This document shows, piece by piece, positions 16,672 to 25,641 of a stretch of 64,000 nt of DNA (its first letter is position 1; each line of letters starts with the position of its first letter). This DNA comes from Clostridiales bacterium (GTDB taxonomy: Bacteria > Bacillota > Clostridia > Christensenellales > Borkfalkiaceae): assembly GCA_023667345.1 (NCBI GenBank), contig JAMPAF010000001.1:1-64000 (forward strand), read 5' to 3'. A program made the position numbers and the translations under genes. The notes beneath the pieces are model-generated. The model did not search any database and was not told the DNA's origin. It saw only the letters and a list, made by a program, of their open reading frames with translations.

Positions 16672-17073
16672 CTATTTTTTAAGATTTTTTTCCCTTTCAT
16701 CTAACTCTCTCTTCTGCTCTTCATACTCTTCCTGCGTTATCATATCTTTTTCGATTAGCTCTTCAAGTGCTAACTTCGCCTCTTCGAGCTCCGCCTTCTC
16801 TTCCGCCAAATCGTCGTCAAAGTCATAATCCTCAATGCCGTAAAGCTTGTTGCGGATAAATTTTATATCGCGCAAATCCGACATATAGAGATTGCAGAAC
16901 ACCCACGCCAGCCAGCACAGCCCCCAACCGACGAACGTAGCAAAAATGCACGCCCAAGAGATAAGCACCGCTAAAACAATCGCTATTACAAGCGAAATTA
17001 CTGCAAAAAATATGATAATAATTTTAAATACGGTGCCTGCCTTGCGCAGTGCCCTGTCGTTTTCTTCAAACAT
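16672..17073 (-). CDS. Small two-TM membrane protein with SHOCT-like C-terminus
   Basis: 133 aa. A short N-terminal segment is followed by two strongly hydrophobic helices (about 17-42 and 44-68), a charged loop with YDFDDD, then an acidic coiled-coil. It ends LEELIEKDMITQEEYEEQKREL (about 105-126), which fits the SHOCT oligomerisation motif. The ATG at 17073 is chosen because TGGAGGG stands eight bases upstream; longer in-frame starts would read through the leader terminator. It is preceded by a structured, terminator-containing leader RNA (17105-17246) that closely resembles the one ahead of 38018-39322. Cellular role unknown. Confidence 0.8.
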   Translation of the reverse strand: MFEENDRALRKAGTVFKIIIIFFAVISLVIAIVLAVLISWACIFATFVGWGLCWLAWVFCNLYMSDLRDIKFIRNKLYGIEDYDFDDDLAEEKAELEEAKLALEELIEKDMITQEEYEEQKRELDEREKNLKK

Positions 17074-17104
17074 AGTTATACCCTCCAAAAATTTTTTCGT
17101 AGAT

Positions 17105-17135
17105 AAAAAAAGTGCGCCCCAATCAGGAGGCACAC
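17105..17135 (-). terminator. Attenuator terminator in the SHOCT-gene leader
   Basis: Read on the minus strand: GTGTGCCTCC-TGAT-TGGGGCGCAC stem with seven U residues, 32 bases before the start codon. Its sequence is nearly the same as the hairpin at 39341-39370. Confidence 0.8.
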
Positions 17136-17246
17136 CCCGAAAATATACCCACCTAATTGTTGCGACACAACTTCCGACACAAGGATATAAGGCGGTACAT
17201 AATCGCATTGTACGCCTTGTGCCACTTATATGAAGTTATGTCGCAA
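17105..17246 (-). ncRNA. Riboswitch-like structured leader RNA, copy 1
   Basis: About 142 bases between the promoter and the terminator. A closing helix P1 pairs TTGCGACATAACTT (17233-17246) with AAGTTGTGTCGCAA (17160-17173), 13 Watson-Crick pairs of 14 plus one G-U. Inside, CACAAGG/CCTTGTG (17216-17222 with 17178-17184) and AAGGCG-TACA/TGTACCGCCTT (17209-17218 with 17189-17199) build a long stem. The block ACAATTAGG (17152-17160) follows P1 immediately and then the terminator. The transcription start coincides with the 5' strand of P1. No Rfam class was recognised. Confidence 0.65.
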
Positions 17247-17251
17247 GTAAA

Positions 17252-17280
17252 ATTTTAGCACTAATTAGGTCGATTGTCAA
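17252..17280 (-). promoter_or_regulatory. Promoter of leader RNA copy 1
   Basis: Minus strand TTGACA (17275-17280), N17, TAAAAT (17252-17257). Predicted start is 17245-17246. Confidence 0.8.
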
Positions 17281-17365
17281 TATTTTAAGTTAAAACAATA
17301 AAAATCTACCCGCTAAGCAGGTGGTATTTCATTTTACTTCGTGCCGACAAGTCGGGGCGGGTACC

Positions 17366-17526
17366 GTCATTGCGCCCGTCTGCCGCAGGCAACCGCACGG
17401 AGCGAAGCGCAGTAGGCGAAGCCGCGGCAATCCAGAAAAAATACTAAGGCAAGCCCGTTCTATACGCATAAATAATGCTTATCGTCTGGATTGCTTCGTC
17501 GCTTAGCTCCTCGCAATGACGGTAGC
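17366..17526. repeat. Dispersed CATTGCG/GCAATCC repeat, copy 2
   Basis: About 160 bases with CATTGCGCCCGTCTGCCGCA, GAAGCCGCGGCAATCC, AATAATGCTTATCGTCTGG and CTCGCAATGACGG. It is more than 90 percent identical by eye to 24208-24372. A GGGGAAGG remnant follows at 17583-17605. Confidence 0.8.
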
Positions 17527-17623
17527 GACACGCCGCGGGGCTTTGCGGAGAAATCTTTTCTGATACTCTTCGCCCCTTTTGTAACCTTCCCCCTTAGGGG
17601 AAGGTTAATATACTGTAAAAAAA

Positions 17624-18523
17624 TCAGGGTGCAAGCATAAATTTTTCCGCAAAGCTTTTGCAGGAATTTATAAACCCACGCCAGAACGCCGGCAGGTTGT
17701 CCATAAGCCGCCACGCCTCTTCCTTTAATTCGGAAAAGTTTTCATCCGTCACCGAAATGTCGCCGCCGGTTGCCGTCGTCTTGCCGAAAGCTATCCGCCC
17801 GACGGCATAGTCGCCCACCGCAATATACTTGCCGTCGGCATATCCGCCGACCGCAAACAGCCCTACCGAACAGCCGCCGAGACTGTAACAGCCGACAGCC
17901 ACGCCGCCGAGCGCGATTATCCCTGCCGCAACGCCGCCGAGCGCGACAATGCCGAGAGCAATCGCACCCAATGCGCACCCGCCGAACGCAAGCCCACCGA
18001 GCGTTATTAACCCGAGGCTTAAACAGCCCAATGAAAATACTCCCGCGCTCAATAGTCCCGCCGAGAAAATGCCCGAGGATATCAATCCGACCGCGAAAAA
18101 ACCGCGCGCCCTTCTGCCCAAGCCGATATTTACGTGGACGAGCGGCATGCCCAACACCGTTCTTTTGCTCTTGTATTCGAAGCTCCATTTAAGCGGATTG
18201 AAGCCACTAAACGGCGTTTCCCCCGATTGATTGTCGTTTGACGCGCCGCCCGCCGTATCCGCCGCGGTCGCACCGTCAACCGTATTCGTCGCGGTCGCAC
18301 CGCCCGTTGCGGTCGCATCGCCCGCCGCGTTGTATTTGAGCAGATAGTCGATAGAACAGCCGAACATTTCGCTCATTTTTATCAGCGTATCCGTTTCGGG
18401 GAAAGCCAAATCGCTCTCCCACCGCGACACCGACTGCCGCGTAACGCCTAACGCGTCGGCAAACTGCTGTTGGGTAAGCCCCGCCTTTTTCCTTTCTTCG
18501 CTGATTTTTTCACCCGTCGTCAT
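17624..18523 (-). CDS. XRE family regulator with tandem pentad-repeat domain
   Basis: 299 aa. The N-terminal HTH (about 1-65) opens ISEERKKAGLTQQQFADALG and contains GVTRQSVSRWESDLAFPE. A Thr/Ala/Gly-rich linker (about 70-105) with repeated ATATGGATA-like units follows. Residues about 135-255 form roughly 19 tandem pentads of the pattern xx(A/S)(L/V)G, for example ALGIVALGGVAAGIIALGG, predicted to be a membrane-embedded or beta-helical stack. The C-terminal 40 residues are charged. The ATG at 18523 is chosen for the GGGAG site and because the HTH begins there. A transcription factor with membrane attachment is inferred. DNA target unknown. Confidence 0.8.
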   Translation of the reverse strand: MTTGEKISEERKKAGLTQQQFADALGVTRQSVSRWESDLAFPETDTLIKMSEMFGCSIDYLLKYNAAGDATATGGATATNTVDGATAADTAGGASNDNQSGETPFSGFNPLKWSFEYKSKRTVLGMPLVHVNIGLGRRARGFFAVGLISSGIFSAGLLSAGVFSLGCLSLGLITLGGLAFGGCALGAIALGIVALGGVAAGIIALGGVAVGCYSLGGCSVGLFAVGGYADGKYIAVGDYAVGRIAFGKTTATGGDISVTDENFSELKEEAWRLMDNLPAFWRGFINSCKSFAEKFMLAP

Positions 18524-18742
18524 TTTTATTCTCCCATACTCATTATTTTTTTCATCGCCGCGTTGTTTTCCCGCCGTTATTGTCCTTTCTGCCGCCGCAT
18601 TGTTTCCTTTCCCGTTAAGCATACTCCGGCACACCCCAAAAGTCAACCCCCGCCGCTTTACAAAATGTAACATTTGAATTGCGCGCATTGCTTTAGGGGC
18701 GGTTTTATCAATTTTTTAAAAATGTTCCGCACAACATAGCAT

Positions 18743-18776
18743 AAGCGCCCCGCGGCTTGCCGCCGCAGGGCGCTTA
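18743..18776 (-). terminator. Terminator after the PL9-like gene
   Basis: AAGCGCCC(T)GCGGCGGC/GCCGCGGGGCGCTT stem 25 bases downstream of the stop at 18801. One mismatch bubble. No strong T-run on the minus-strand side. Confidence 0.65.
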
Positions 18777-18800
18777 ACTTTTTGTTACGTTAATGCTTTA

Positions 18801-21800
18801 TCAGTCCCATTCCCCAAGGAAGTTCCAAGTAATGAACGGGTCTACTACAAGATTACCGTCGCGAACTAACGTCCACTTTGCAGTAGTATCGAACACAAGC
18901 CTTCTCTGCCAGAAGTTCAATCCGTACATTGTACCTTGCTGATATGCTTCGGCGTTGACGTCAAAGTTGGAATTGTGCTCTTCTAAGAAAGTGTAGCAGT
19001 TGCTTACTACGGCGTCCGCATTCGCGATATATCTTCCGACAATACCCGAGCAATTCTTCTGCGCCGTATTTAACGAAGCACTGAAATCGCTGCTGTAATA
19101 CAGAGTTCCGAAGAACAAGCTGTTATTGATTCTCAATTTGCCGGTACCCTTATTATGACTACCTAAAACGCCGCCTACATAAGTCTTACCTACCACGGTT
19201 GCAACCGAGTAGCAGTTATCAATCTGCAACCAGTCTTTTGCGTTTCTGTCGTCGGCAGAGCCTACGATACCGCCCTGATACTGCTCACCGAGGCTACCTA
19301 TAGTAGAATCTACGTAGCAGTTGGAAATATAAGTACGCGTTACGCTGTCCTGATTACTTGCCTGTATAAAGCCGATTATACCACCGCTTCTCGCGCCTGT
19401 TATAAACATCTTACGCGTATAATATTCCGTACCTTCTACATATTCTGACTGAAGCGTATACACGTCGTGACCTTCAACATCCGACTTGGTATAGTAACCC
19501 GTCTTTACAAAGTTAAGCGTATCTATTTCAGTAGCCTTAACATATTCAACAGGATTAACCAACGAAACCTGGTCAACATATAAGTCGCCCGTCGAAGCCT
19601 GACCGATAAGTCCGCCGACTCTCGCAGAGCCCACAATGTTTACGTTCTCCATCGAAATGTTATAGAAATATCCGCCTTCGGTTGTTGCAACGATAGCCGT
19701 CTTTTCGTTGCCCTTGATGTAGATATCCTTGAACTTAACGTTTTCTATAGTACCGCCGGCTACCTTATAGAACATGCCGCCAAGCTCGTTCTGGTTGCCC
19801 GATACCGTTACGCTCAAACCGCTTATAGTGTGTCCCATACCGTTGAGCACGCCCTGGAAAGGTTTCTTTTTCTCTGTAATATCGCTTACCCAGTTCTTTT
19901 CGCCCGAAAGGTCGATATCTTTCGTGAGCTTATAAATCTTGGACGGGTCACTGTTGAGAATCACATCTTTAAAATCCTCAACCGTATCTATATCTTCAGT
20001 CTCCACGGGAATTTTACCTACTTCGCTTGTAACCTCGTCATTCAGATTGGTCATTACGTAGTAGATAAAATAACCCTTTTCGTTTGTGTTTTCGAACTGG
20101 AAGTTAATTTTATCGTCACGAAACTCGTAAAGTTGACCGTCGGAAATGATTTGCGCAGCCGTGGGATTGCCTATCTTGGCATCGGTCGAATAAGCATACA
20201 GTTTGCCCGTAGGGCTGGAAACTTCGCCACTTATCGAATAGCCGTGCTGATTTACCATTACCGTAGGAGCGCCGACAAAGTCTACGTCCGCAGCGGAACT
20301 TGCCACATAAATCGTGTAGCTGAAAGTTTTACTGCTTTCTCCCATTCTGATTTTCTTGTAAATCGTATGCACGCCTGCAATATTGGTAGAGAAATGATGT
20401 ATTTCCGACGCGAAACTGTTCTTGTTTTCTGCATATTCAACGATAGTTTCGACGGTATACAAGCTCGGGTCAAGAATCTTGCCGTTGTAATCCGCCGCAT
20501 TCAGGATAACCATCTCGGGTTCTCTTACCGTATCGAACATATCAAGAATAATTCTGCCGTCCTCAACGTCGGCAAATATAGCTTCACCAATTGTGGGCAC
20601 GTCTTTCTTTACGGTTATTTCAAATCTCTTTGACATTGAAACGCTAGGATTATCTCTGTGCGTTACCTTAGCAGTTAAATATACCTTCACGTCCTCCGCC
20701 TGCCTGTAAACGATGGCACGCGCGTCCTGAGTGCCGGAGGGACTCAGATACGTATCGGTATTGATTTTAATTATGCTTTCGTCGGAAGATTTCCATGTAA
20801 TATTTACGTCTTCCATCTTTACAAGCAAGTCAAAATCCTGGAAGGTTGCATTGACGTTAGTGTTCAAATCAAGCGTTGCGATTGCCGATTTAACCGCCGC
20901 ATCCGCTTTGCTGCTTGCATTTGACGCGTTGTAATAGCTGTAATGCTCGTATGCGTCCCAGTTTGTCTTGCTTAAATCACTGCCTATCTTATGTTCGTCG
21001 CCGAAAAGCGCCGAGTAGTCGGTAACTTTGAAAAGGTTACCCGTATTTATGGAGCCGTCCGCATTACGCATATCCGCATGCACGGTACTGTTGCCCTTGC
21101 CGCTGAGATTATAAGTATATGTAACACTACTGCCGTCCTTCGTCCAAGTTGCGGGAAGCTCGGCAAATATGTTAGCCGAAACCGCACTCGTGTTCGTACC
21201 CTTTACGGCATAGGCTTCAGCCCTGTCGGAAGCGTCGACGCAAGTTTCGATTTTGTTCGCCTTCTTAGCACCCATATCGAAATACGAGTATTCAACAGAA
21301 CCTCTGTACTCGTCAGCCGAAATAGATTCGCTGTCCTTAGTGACGGAAAGAATATGTGACATTAAGTTATAGCTATATTCCTGTCTCGACAAGTTGATAT
21401 TGCCGTTTTTATTAGTAAGGTCTACGCCTGCGCCTTCCAAAACAATCTCACCGAAAGTAGAGCTATCGGGGTCGTCGTCGATTGGTGCCGAGTTATTGTA
21501 AGCCGTTACGTTTTTAATACTGAGCACGCCGGGATTGGAGTTATCGGTTACACCGTGCATACGGTTATTGAAAGAAAGGCAGTTGTACATATATACGTCG
21601 CCTTCCATAACCGAGCCGCCGAGCTTAAAGCCGTTGCCGTCGCCGTCGCGGGTTAAATAGGAATTAGTATTCGGTTCATCAAAGCTGTGACTATACTGAG
21701 GGAATTTTTCGTGAAATTCCTCCTGCGTTTCGGCAAGGTAACCGTTTTCGAAAGCGATACAGTTATAGATTATAACCGCGCCTATGTTGCCGCTGTCAGT

Positions 21801-22607
21801 TTTTGCATACAAGTCCCATCCATCGTCCGAGTTGCGGTACGCAATACAGCCGTCGAAAATATTGCCGTAGCCGACAGTCAGCTTTGCCGCGAAGCCGTCG
21901 GCATTTTCGCCGTAAGTTTCGTCGTCGTAATTGTTGTAAGACGTGCAGTTCTTAATGAGGTTATAGCTGGGCCAATCCTGAATATTATTATATGCACCGT
22001 CGCTTCTGCCGAGCTGCAAACCTGTATCGCGGTTATCGTAGAACTCGCAGTTTTCTATTACATTATAACTGCCGCCTATGTACATACCGTTATCGCCAGC
22101 GCCGCGAATATCGATGCCGTACCAATACCAATAATCCGTATCTAACTGAACACCGCGGTTATTACCGTCAAATTTAAGGTCATAAAAATCAAGTATAGCT
22201 TTTTCGGTAGAACTGGAATTCTTTACCGTAATATAAGCGTTCTGTTCACCGCTTACGCCGGTCGTCTCGATTCTTATTCTTGAACTTTGTTTATAAACGC
22301 CGGGTTTAAGCAATACAGTATCGCCCGCCTTTAAAGGCGTCATATTATAAGTCAATATCCAAGAGATATTATAGGGATCAGCTTCTGTACCACTACCGGA
22401 ACCGTATGCAACGTCAGGCGCGACGTAATAGGTCTCCCCACACCCGATTGCGGACGCTTTAAAGGAATATACGCTGGGTAAAGCCGAAACACTGCCTTCA
22501 CCGCCCGATTTGTTGCTGCAAGCGGCTAATCCGCCGACCGCTATCGACGCCGTAAGGGCACCGGCAAGGAGTGCAAGATTTATCTTTTTTATAGTTGATT
22601 TCTTCAT
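18801..22607 (-). CDS. PL9-family pectate-lyase-like surface lipoprotein
   Basis: 1268 aa. A signal peptide with lipobox G-L-A-A-C (Cys30) anchors it outside the membrane. Residues about 50-440 form a right-handed parallel beta-helix of the polysaccharide-lyase 9 type. GNADGFAAK-like ENADGFAAKLTVGYGN (about 239-254) carries the expected catalytic lysine and a calcium Asp, and RNSDDGWDLY (about 263-272) carries the other calcium aspartates. The enzyme would cleave polygalacturonate by beta-elimination, releasing unsaturated oligomers for the GH105/Kdu route. Downstream are Ig-like/BIG domains (about 590-880), then a C-terminal region (about 890-1268) with GLUG-type repeats: GGMFYK, GGLIGQ, GGIIGF, GGIVGS, GGVLGS. 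It is co-transcribed behind 22621-23910 (13-base gap). The size and GLUG domain are unusual for PL9. Confidence 0.82.
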   Translation of the reverse strand: MKKSTIKKINLALLAGALTASIAVGGLAACSNKSGGEGSVSALPSVYSFKASAIGCGETYYVAPDVAYGSGSGTEADPYNISWILTYNMTPLKAGDTVLLKPGVYKQSSRIRIETTGVSGEQNAYITVKNSSSTEKAILDFYDLKFDGNNRGVQLDTDYWYWYGIDIRGAGDNGMYIGGSYNVIENCEFYDNRDTGLQLGRSDGAYNNIQDWPSYNLIKNCTSYNNYDDETYGENADGFAAKLTVGYGNIFDGCIAYRNSDDGWDLYAKTDSGNIGAVIIYNCIAFENGYLAETQEEFHEKFPQYSHSFDEPNTNSYLTRDGDGNGFKLGGSVMEGDVYMYNCLSFNNRMHGVTDNSNPGVLSIKNVTAYNNSAPIDDDPDSSTFGEIVLEGAGVDLTNKNGNINLSRQEYSYNLMSHILSVTKDSESISADEYRGSVEYSYFDMGAKKANKIETCVDASDRAEAYAVKGTNTSAVSANIFAELPATWTKDGSSVTYTYNLSGKGNSTVHADMRNADGSINTGNLFKVTDYSALFGDEHKIGSDLSKTNWDAYEHYSYYNASNASSKADAAVKSAIATLDLNTNVNATFQDFDLLVKMEDVNITWKSSDESIIKINTDTYLSPSGTQDARAIVYRQAEDVKVYLTAKVTHRDNPSVSMSKRFEITVKKDVPTIGEAIFADVEDGRIILDMFDTVREPEMVILNAADYNGKILDPSLYTVETIVEYAENKNSFASEIHHFSTNIAGVHTIYKKIRMGESSKTFSYTIYVASSAADVDFVGAPTVMVNQHGYSISGEVSSPTGKLYAYSTDAKIGNPTAAQIISDGQLYEFRDDKINFQFENTNEKGYFIYYVMTNLNDEVTSEVGKIPVETEDIDTVEDFKDVILNSDPSKIYKLTKDIDLSGEKNWVSDITEKKKPFQGVLNGMGHTISGLSVTVSGNQNELGGMFYKVAGGTIENVKFKDIYIKGNEKTAIVATTEGGYFYNISMENVNIVGSARVGGLIGQASTGDLYVDQVSLVNPVEYVKATEIDTLNFVKTGYYTKSDVEGHDVYTLQSEYVEGTEYYTRKMFITGARSGGIIGFIQASNQDSVTRTYISNCYVDSTIGSLGEQYQGGIVGSADDRNAKDWLQIDNCYSVATVVGKTYVGGVLGSHNKGTGKLRINNSLFFGTLYYSSDFSASLNTAQKNCSGIVGRYIANADAVVSNCYTFLEEHNSNFDVNAEAYQQGTMYGLNFWQRRLVFDTTAKWTLVRDGNLVVDPFITWNFLGEWD

Positions 22608-22620
22608 TGCTTCTTCCCCC

Positions 22621-23910
22621 TTACTCGCTTATCACTATGTCTATCATAGACATTGTCCATATTCTTAAATAGCTCTTAGTTGAAATCAAATCTTCGGCGG
22701 TCTGTATTTCATCTATACCGCAAACCGTATATTTGCCCGGTTTATTGATAGTGAACGAAAAATCGACGCATACGTTTCCGTTTATAGCGTAAATTGCGTT
22801 CTCCGCCGCCGGGATAACTTTATCGCTTGAATAAGTTGCGGTAACGTAATTGCCGTCTTCGTCCATAAGAGCAAGCCCCGTCACGTTCGAACTGCTTGTC
22901 GTTGCACAACCGATTTTGAACACGCCCGTGCCGTTGAATTCGATTTCAAGAGAATTGCCTCTTATTTCGACGTAACTCGAACTTCTCCACTGGAAATCAG
23001 CAATGTCCGTAACGGTAATAAAAGAGTTTGCGCCAGTCATATTTTCATTTTTCAACTGCGTTTTATCTCCCGTTATTCCCGTTATAGCCGAATAAGCAAA
23101 ATCGTTTTTTATTAAACTTACGTTACCTTCGGGTTCGGTTATTACGTACGGCACGTCGGTAGTCTTCAGCGTCGATTTACCCGTACTGTCTACATATTCG
23201 TATGTTACCGTAGCTTTATGGTCGTCGGCTACTTCGAAAGTCGAAAAGCCCGCCACTTGCACGTCGGAAATTCCCAAATCGATTTTATTTCCGCTCAAAA
23301 GCTGCGCCTCGAACTTCCAGGTCTGGCTGATATGGTCGCCGCCGATAACCTGTTCCACTTCGCCTTCAACCATTCTGAAATCGGCAAAAATATCCGTTAC
23401 GTAAACGACCACACACGAATCGACAATTTGATTATTGATGTTTGCTTCGACCCAAATATTATACGAGCCTTCATCGACCGCACTTAAGTCAGTAAGTTGC
23501 TCTTTGCCCTTATAGTAGCTGACAGTATATTCGTTAGCCGACATTGCTCTGTCGACGCTGCCGTCCTCTTTAAGCAGATTGACGCTTAAATCATTGACCG
23601 GTATGCTGATAGTGCGATTAGTATCCATGCTGTATTTGGTTACTGTCTTTTTAACCTCAATACCGTTTGCTCTGACCATATCGCATACCGTGCACTTATT
23701 GTCCGCGCCCCAAGTATGACCGTCTTCATCGCCACGCTCGTCGGTATCGTTGCAAGTAGGTTCGTGCCAATGCGTGTATCTGTCTTTTGACCACGCAGAC
23801 GAATATGTATGAGCATCATGCGTGTGCTTCTTACAGCCGACTGCGGTTCCGCACGCAACTGCGGCAACGCTTGCCAAAATCGCCGCGAGTACTATTTTCC
23901 ACTTCTTCAT
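22621..23910 (-). CDS. Surface lipoprotein with one Cys/His module
   Basis: 429 aa, function not recognised. Signal peptide and lipobox A-V-G-C (Cys26) are followed by a single HTHDAHTYSSAW...HWHEPTC...CTVC module (about 28-80), like those in the 7189-8925 protein. The rest is beta-rich: about 85-180 and 180-280 look Ig-like, and about 290-429 resembles a jelly-roll carbohydrate-binding domain (IEFNGTGVFKIGCATTSS... and GKYTVCGIDEIQTAEDL). It is the first gene of a two-gene operon with the PL9-like lyase (GGGGGAAG site in the 13-base gap), suggesting a pectin-binding partner at the cell surface. Confidence 0.72.
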   Translation of the reverse strand: MKKWKIVLAAILASVAAVACGTAVGCKKHTHDAHTYSSAWSKDRYTHWHEPTCNDTDERGDEDGHTWGADNKCTVCDMVRANGIEVKKTVTKYSMDTNRTISIPVNDLSVNLLKEDGSVDRAMSANEYTVSYYKGKEQLTDLSAVDEGSYNIWVEANINNQIVDSCVVVYVTDIFADFRMVEGEVEQVIGGDHISQTWKFEAQLLSGNKIDLGISDVQVAGFSTFEVADDHKATVTYEYVDSTGKSTLKTTDVPYVITEPEGNVSLIKNDFAYSAITGITGDKTQLKNENMTGANSFITVTDIADFQWRSSSYVEIRGNSLEIEFNGTGVFKIGCATTSSSNVTGLALMDEDGNYVTATYSSDKVIPAAENAIYAINGNVCVDFSFTINKPGKYTVCGIDEIQTAEDLISTKSYLRIWTMSMIDIVISE

Positions 23911-24207
23911 ATTTTGCTGTTATTTCCTCCCGTTTTCAGCCTTCATTCCCGATAAGTCAAACGCACTCTCTGCGGAATTTTAGCTATAAATTATCATTAT
24001 TATTTTAATACAAATTGCTTTACGTGTCAAGATTTATATGAAAATAAATTTCGTAATTTGTAACTTCATAACAAAATTAACTTATGCGTTTTCACGCTAA
24101 AAAGACGTTTTTTTACATAATTTTCCATTCCGCGCAAATATTGCACAATAAAAAAAGCCCCCTCGCACGAAGAGACTTTTAGTTTTGTAGGTGTTAGCCC
24201 GCCCGTC

Positions 24208-24372
24208 CACCGTCATTGCGCCCGTCTGCCGCAGGCAGCCGCACGGAGCGAAGCGCAGTAGGCGAAGCCGCGGCAATCCGGAAAAAATACTAAGGTAAAC
24301 CCGTTCAATACGCATAATTAATGCTTATCGTCTGGATTGCTTCGCCAACAAGTTGGCTCGCAATGACGGTAG
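24208..24372. repeat. Dispersed CATTGCG/GCAATCC repeat, copy 3
   Basis: Closest match to copy 2 at 17366-17526, including CCGTCTGCCGCAGGCAGCCG and TACGCATAATTAATGCTTAT. The 582-base gap 23911-24492 otherwise contains an AT-rich promoter-like stretch (23980-24080) for 22621-23910, and a poor hairpin at 24155-24182. Confidence 0.8.
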
Positions 24373-24492
24373 CGACACGCCGCGGCTTTTAGTTTTGTAG
24401 GTGTTAGTCCGCCCTTTATCCAAAGTAATTAATGGACTTGGGTGCCGCGACACGCGGCAGGTCTTGGCAGCGGCGACACGCCGCACCCTGCC

Positions 24493-25623
24493 TTATAGCT
24501 GTTTGATTTCGGTGTACGCCATGACGAACGGTCCCGTGCCCTTGGCGTCGTTTTCGACGACGGGTTCGGAAATATAATATTCGTACGAGCCGTCGCGGCG
24601 GCGGTTGGTTTCGGGTCCCAGCCCCGCAACAAGGCAGATGCCGCCCAGATTGAGTTTGCCGTCCGTCTCCTTTAAATACTTTTCGCAAATGCCGTTGAAC
24701 ACCCGCTCGCCGACCTTGGCAAAACGCTTATCCAGATAGCCGAGCCGCGCGCCCTTCATCATCGCATACGCAATCATTGCCGAGCCCGAAGTTTCGGCGT
24801 AGTTGCCCTCGCGCCCGATAAAGTTGGGCACCTGCCAGAACATATTCGTCTCGGGGTCGATATATTTCTCTAACCCCTCGATAGTCGTCTTGCAGATTTC
24901 GCCGAGCACGCTCTTCGCCTCCGCTGCGCCTTCGGGAAGGTACGACAGCACGTCGGTGAGCGCCACGCAGTACCAGCCGACGGAGCGGAGCCAGAAATTT
25001 TTGGAAAGCCCCGTCTGCTTGTCCGCCCAGAACGCCTGCTTTGAGCAGTCCCAGCCGTGGTAGTAAAGGCGCTTTTCCTTGTCGTACATGTGGTCGAAAA
25101 CGCTTTTAAACTGCTTTACGATTTCGGTAAAGTCGCCGTCGCCTTCCTCCGCAACGTAGCGCGTGTAGAAAACCTCGGACATATACATGCCGTCCAGCCA
25201 GACTTGGTTGGGATAGATTGCCTTGTGCCAGAAGTTGCCGTACTCCGTGCGGGGCTGTTCGACTATCTGCTTATGCAGCAGCGCGATTGCCTTTTTATAC
25301 TTTTCCTTGCCCGTCTCTCTGTACAAATCGAACAGAATTCTGCCCTCATTGAGGTTGTCGAGATTGTATGTTTCGAGCTTGTAGCCCCTTATGGAGCCGT
25401 CGTCGAACACGTAGTAATCGACAAAGCGGTCGATAAAATCAAGATATTTCTTGTCGCCGCTAAGCTTGTAAATGGAGTAGAGCGACGTCATCATACAGCC
25501 GTCTATGTAGTTCCAGGCGGGCTGTTTGCCGAGCCTTATGTTCTCGATATTCCAGACGGGAGCTTCCGGCTTGGTGTCTTCGAGCAGTCTGTCAATATAT
25601 TTTTCGATAATTTCGTAATTCAT
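24493..25623 (-). CDS. Unsaturated rhamnogalacturonyl/uronyl hydrolase, GH105 family
   Basis: 376 aa, without signal peptide, so cytoplasmic. It removes the 4,5-unsaturated uronic acid from the non-reducing end of lyase-generated oligosaccharides, feeding the KduI/KduD route. The (alpha/alpha)6 barrel is visible from repeated helical hairpins. VWLDGMYMSEVFYTRY (about 138-153) holds the expected catalytic aspartate, and DGCMMTSLYSIYK (about 36-48) and ETSGSAMIAYAMMKG (about 279-293) match YteR/YesR-type enzymes. It is the last gene of the ABC-importer operon, 18 bases after GH28, with an AAGGAAC ribosome site. Confidence 0.9.
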   Translation of the reverse strand: MNYEIIEKYIDRLLEDTKPEAPVWNIENIRLGKQPAWNYIDGCMMTSLYSIYKLSGDKKYLDFIDRFVDYYVFDDGSIRGYKLETYNLDNLNEGRILFDLYRETGKEKYKKAIALLHKQIVEQPRTEYGNFWHKAIYPNQVWLDGMYMSEVFYTRYVAEEGDGDFTEIVKQFKSVFDHMYDKEKRLYYHGWDCSKQAFWADKQTGLSKNFWLRSVGWYCVALTDVLSYLPEGAAEAKSVLGEICKTTIEGLEKYIDPETNMFWQVPNFIGREGNYAETSGSAMIAYAMMKGARLGYLDKRFAKVGERVFNGICEKYLKETDGKLNLGGICLVAGLGPETNRRRDGSYEYYISEPVVENDAKGTGPFVMAYTEIKQL

Positions 25624-25641
25624 AAAAGTTCCTTCCGACTA

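Noticed and set aside
19830..20633. 267-codon plus-strand frame opposite the PL9-like lipoprotein
   Set aside because: Antisense to a clear coding region; no start signal, no recognisable domain.
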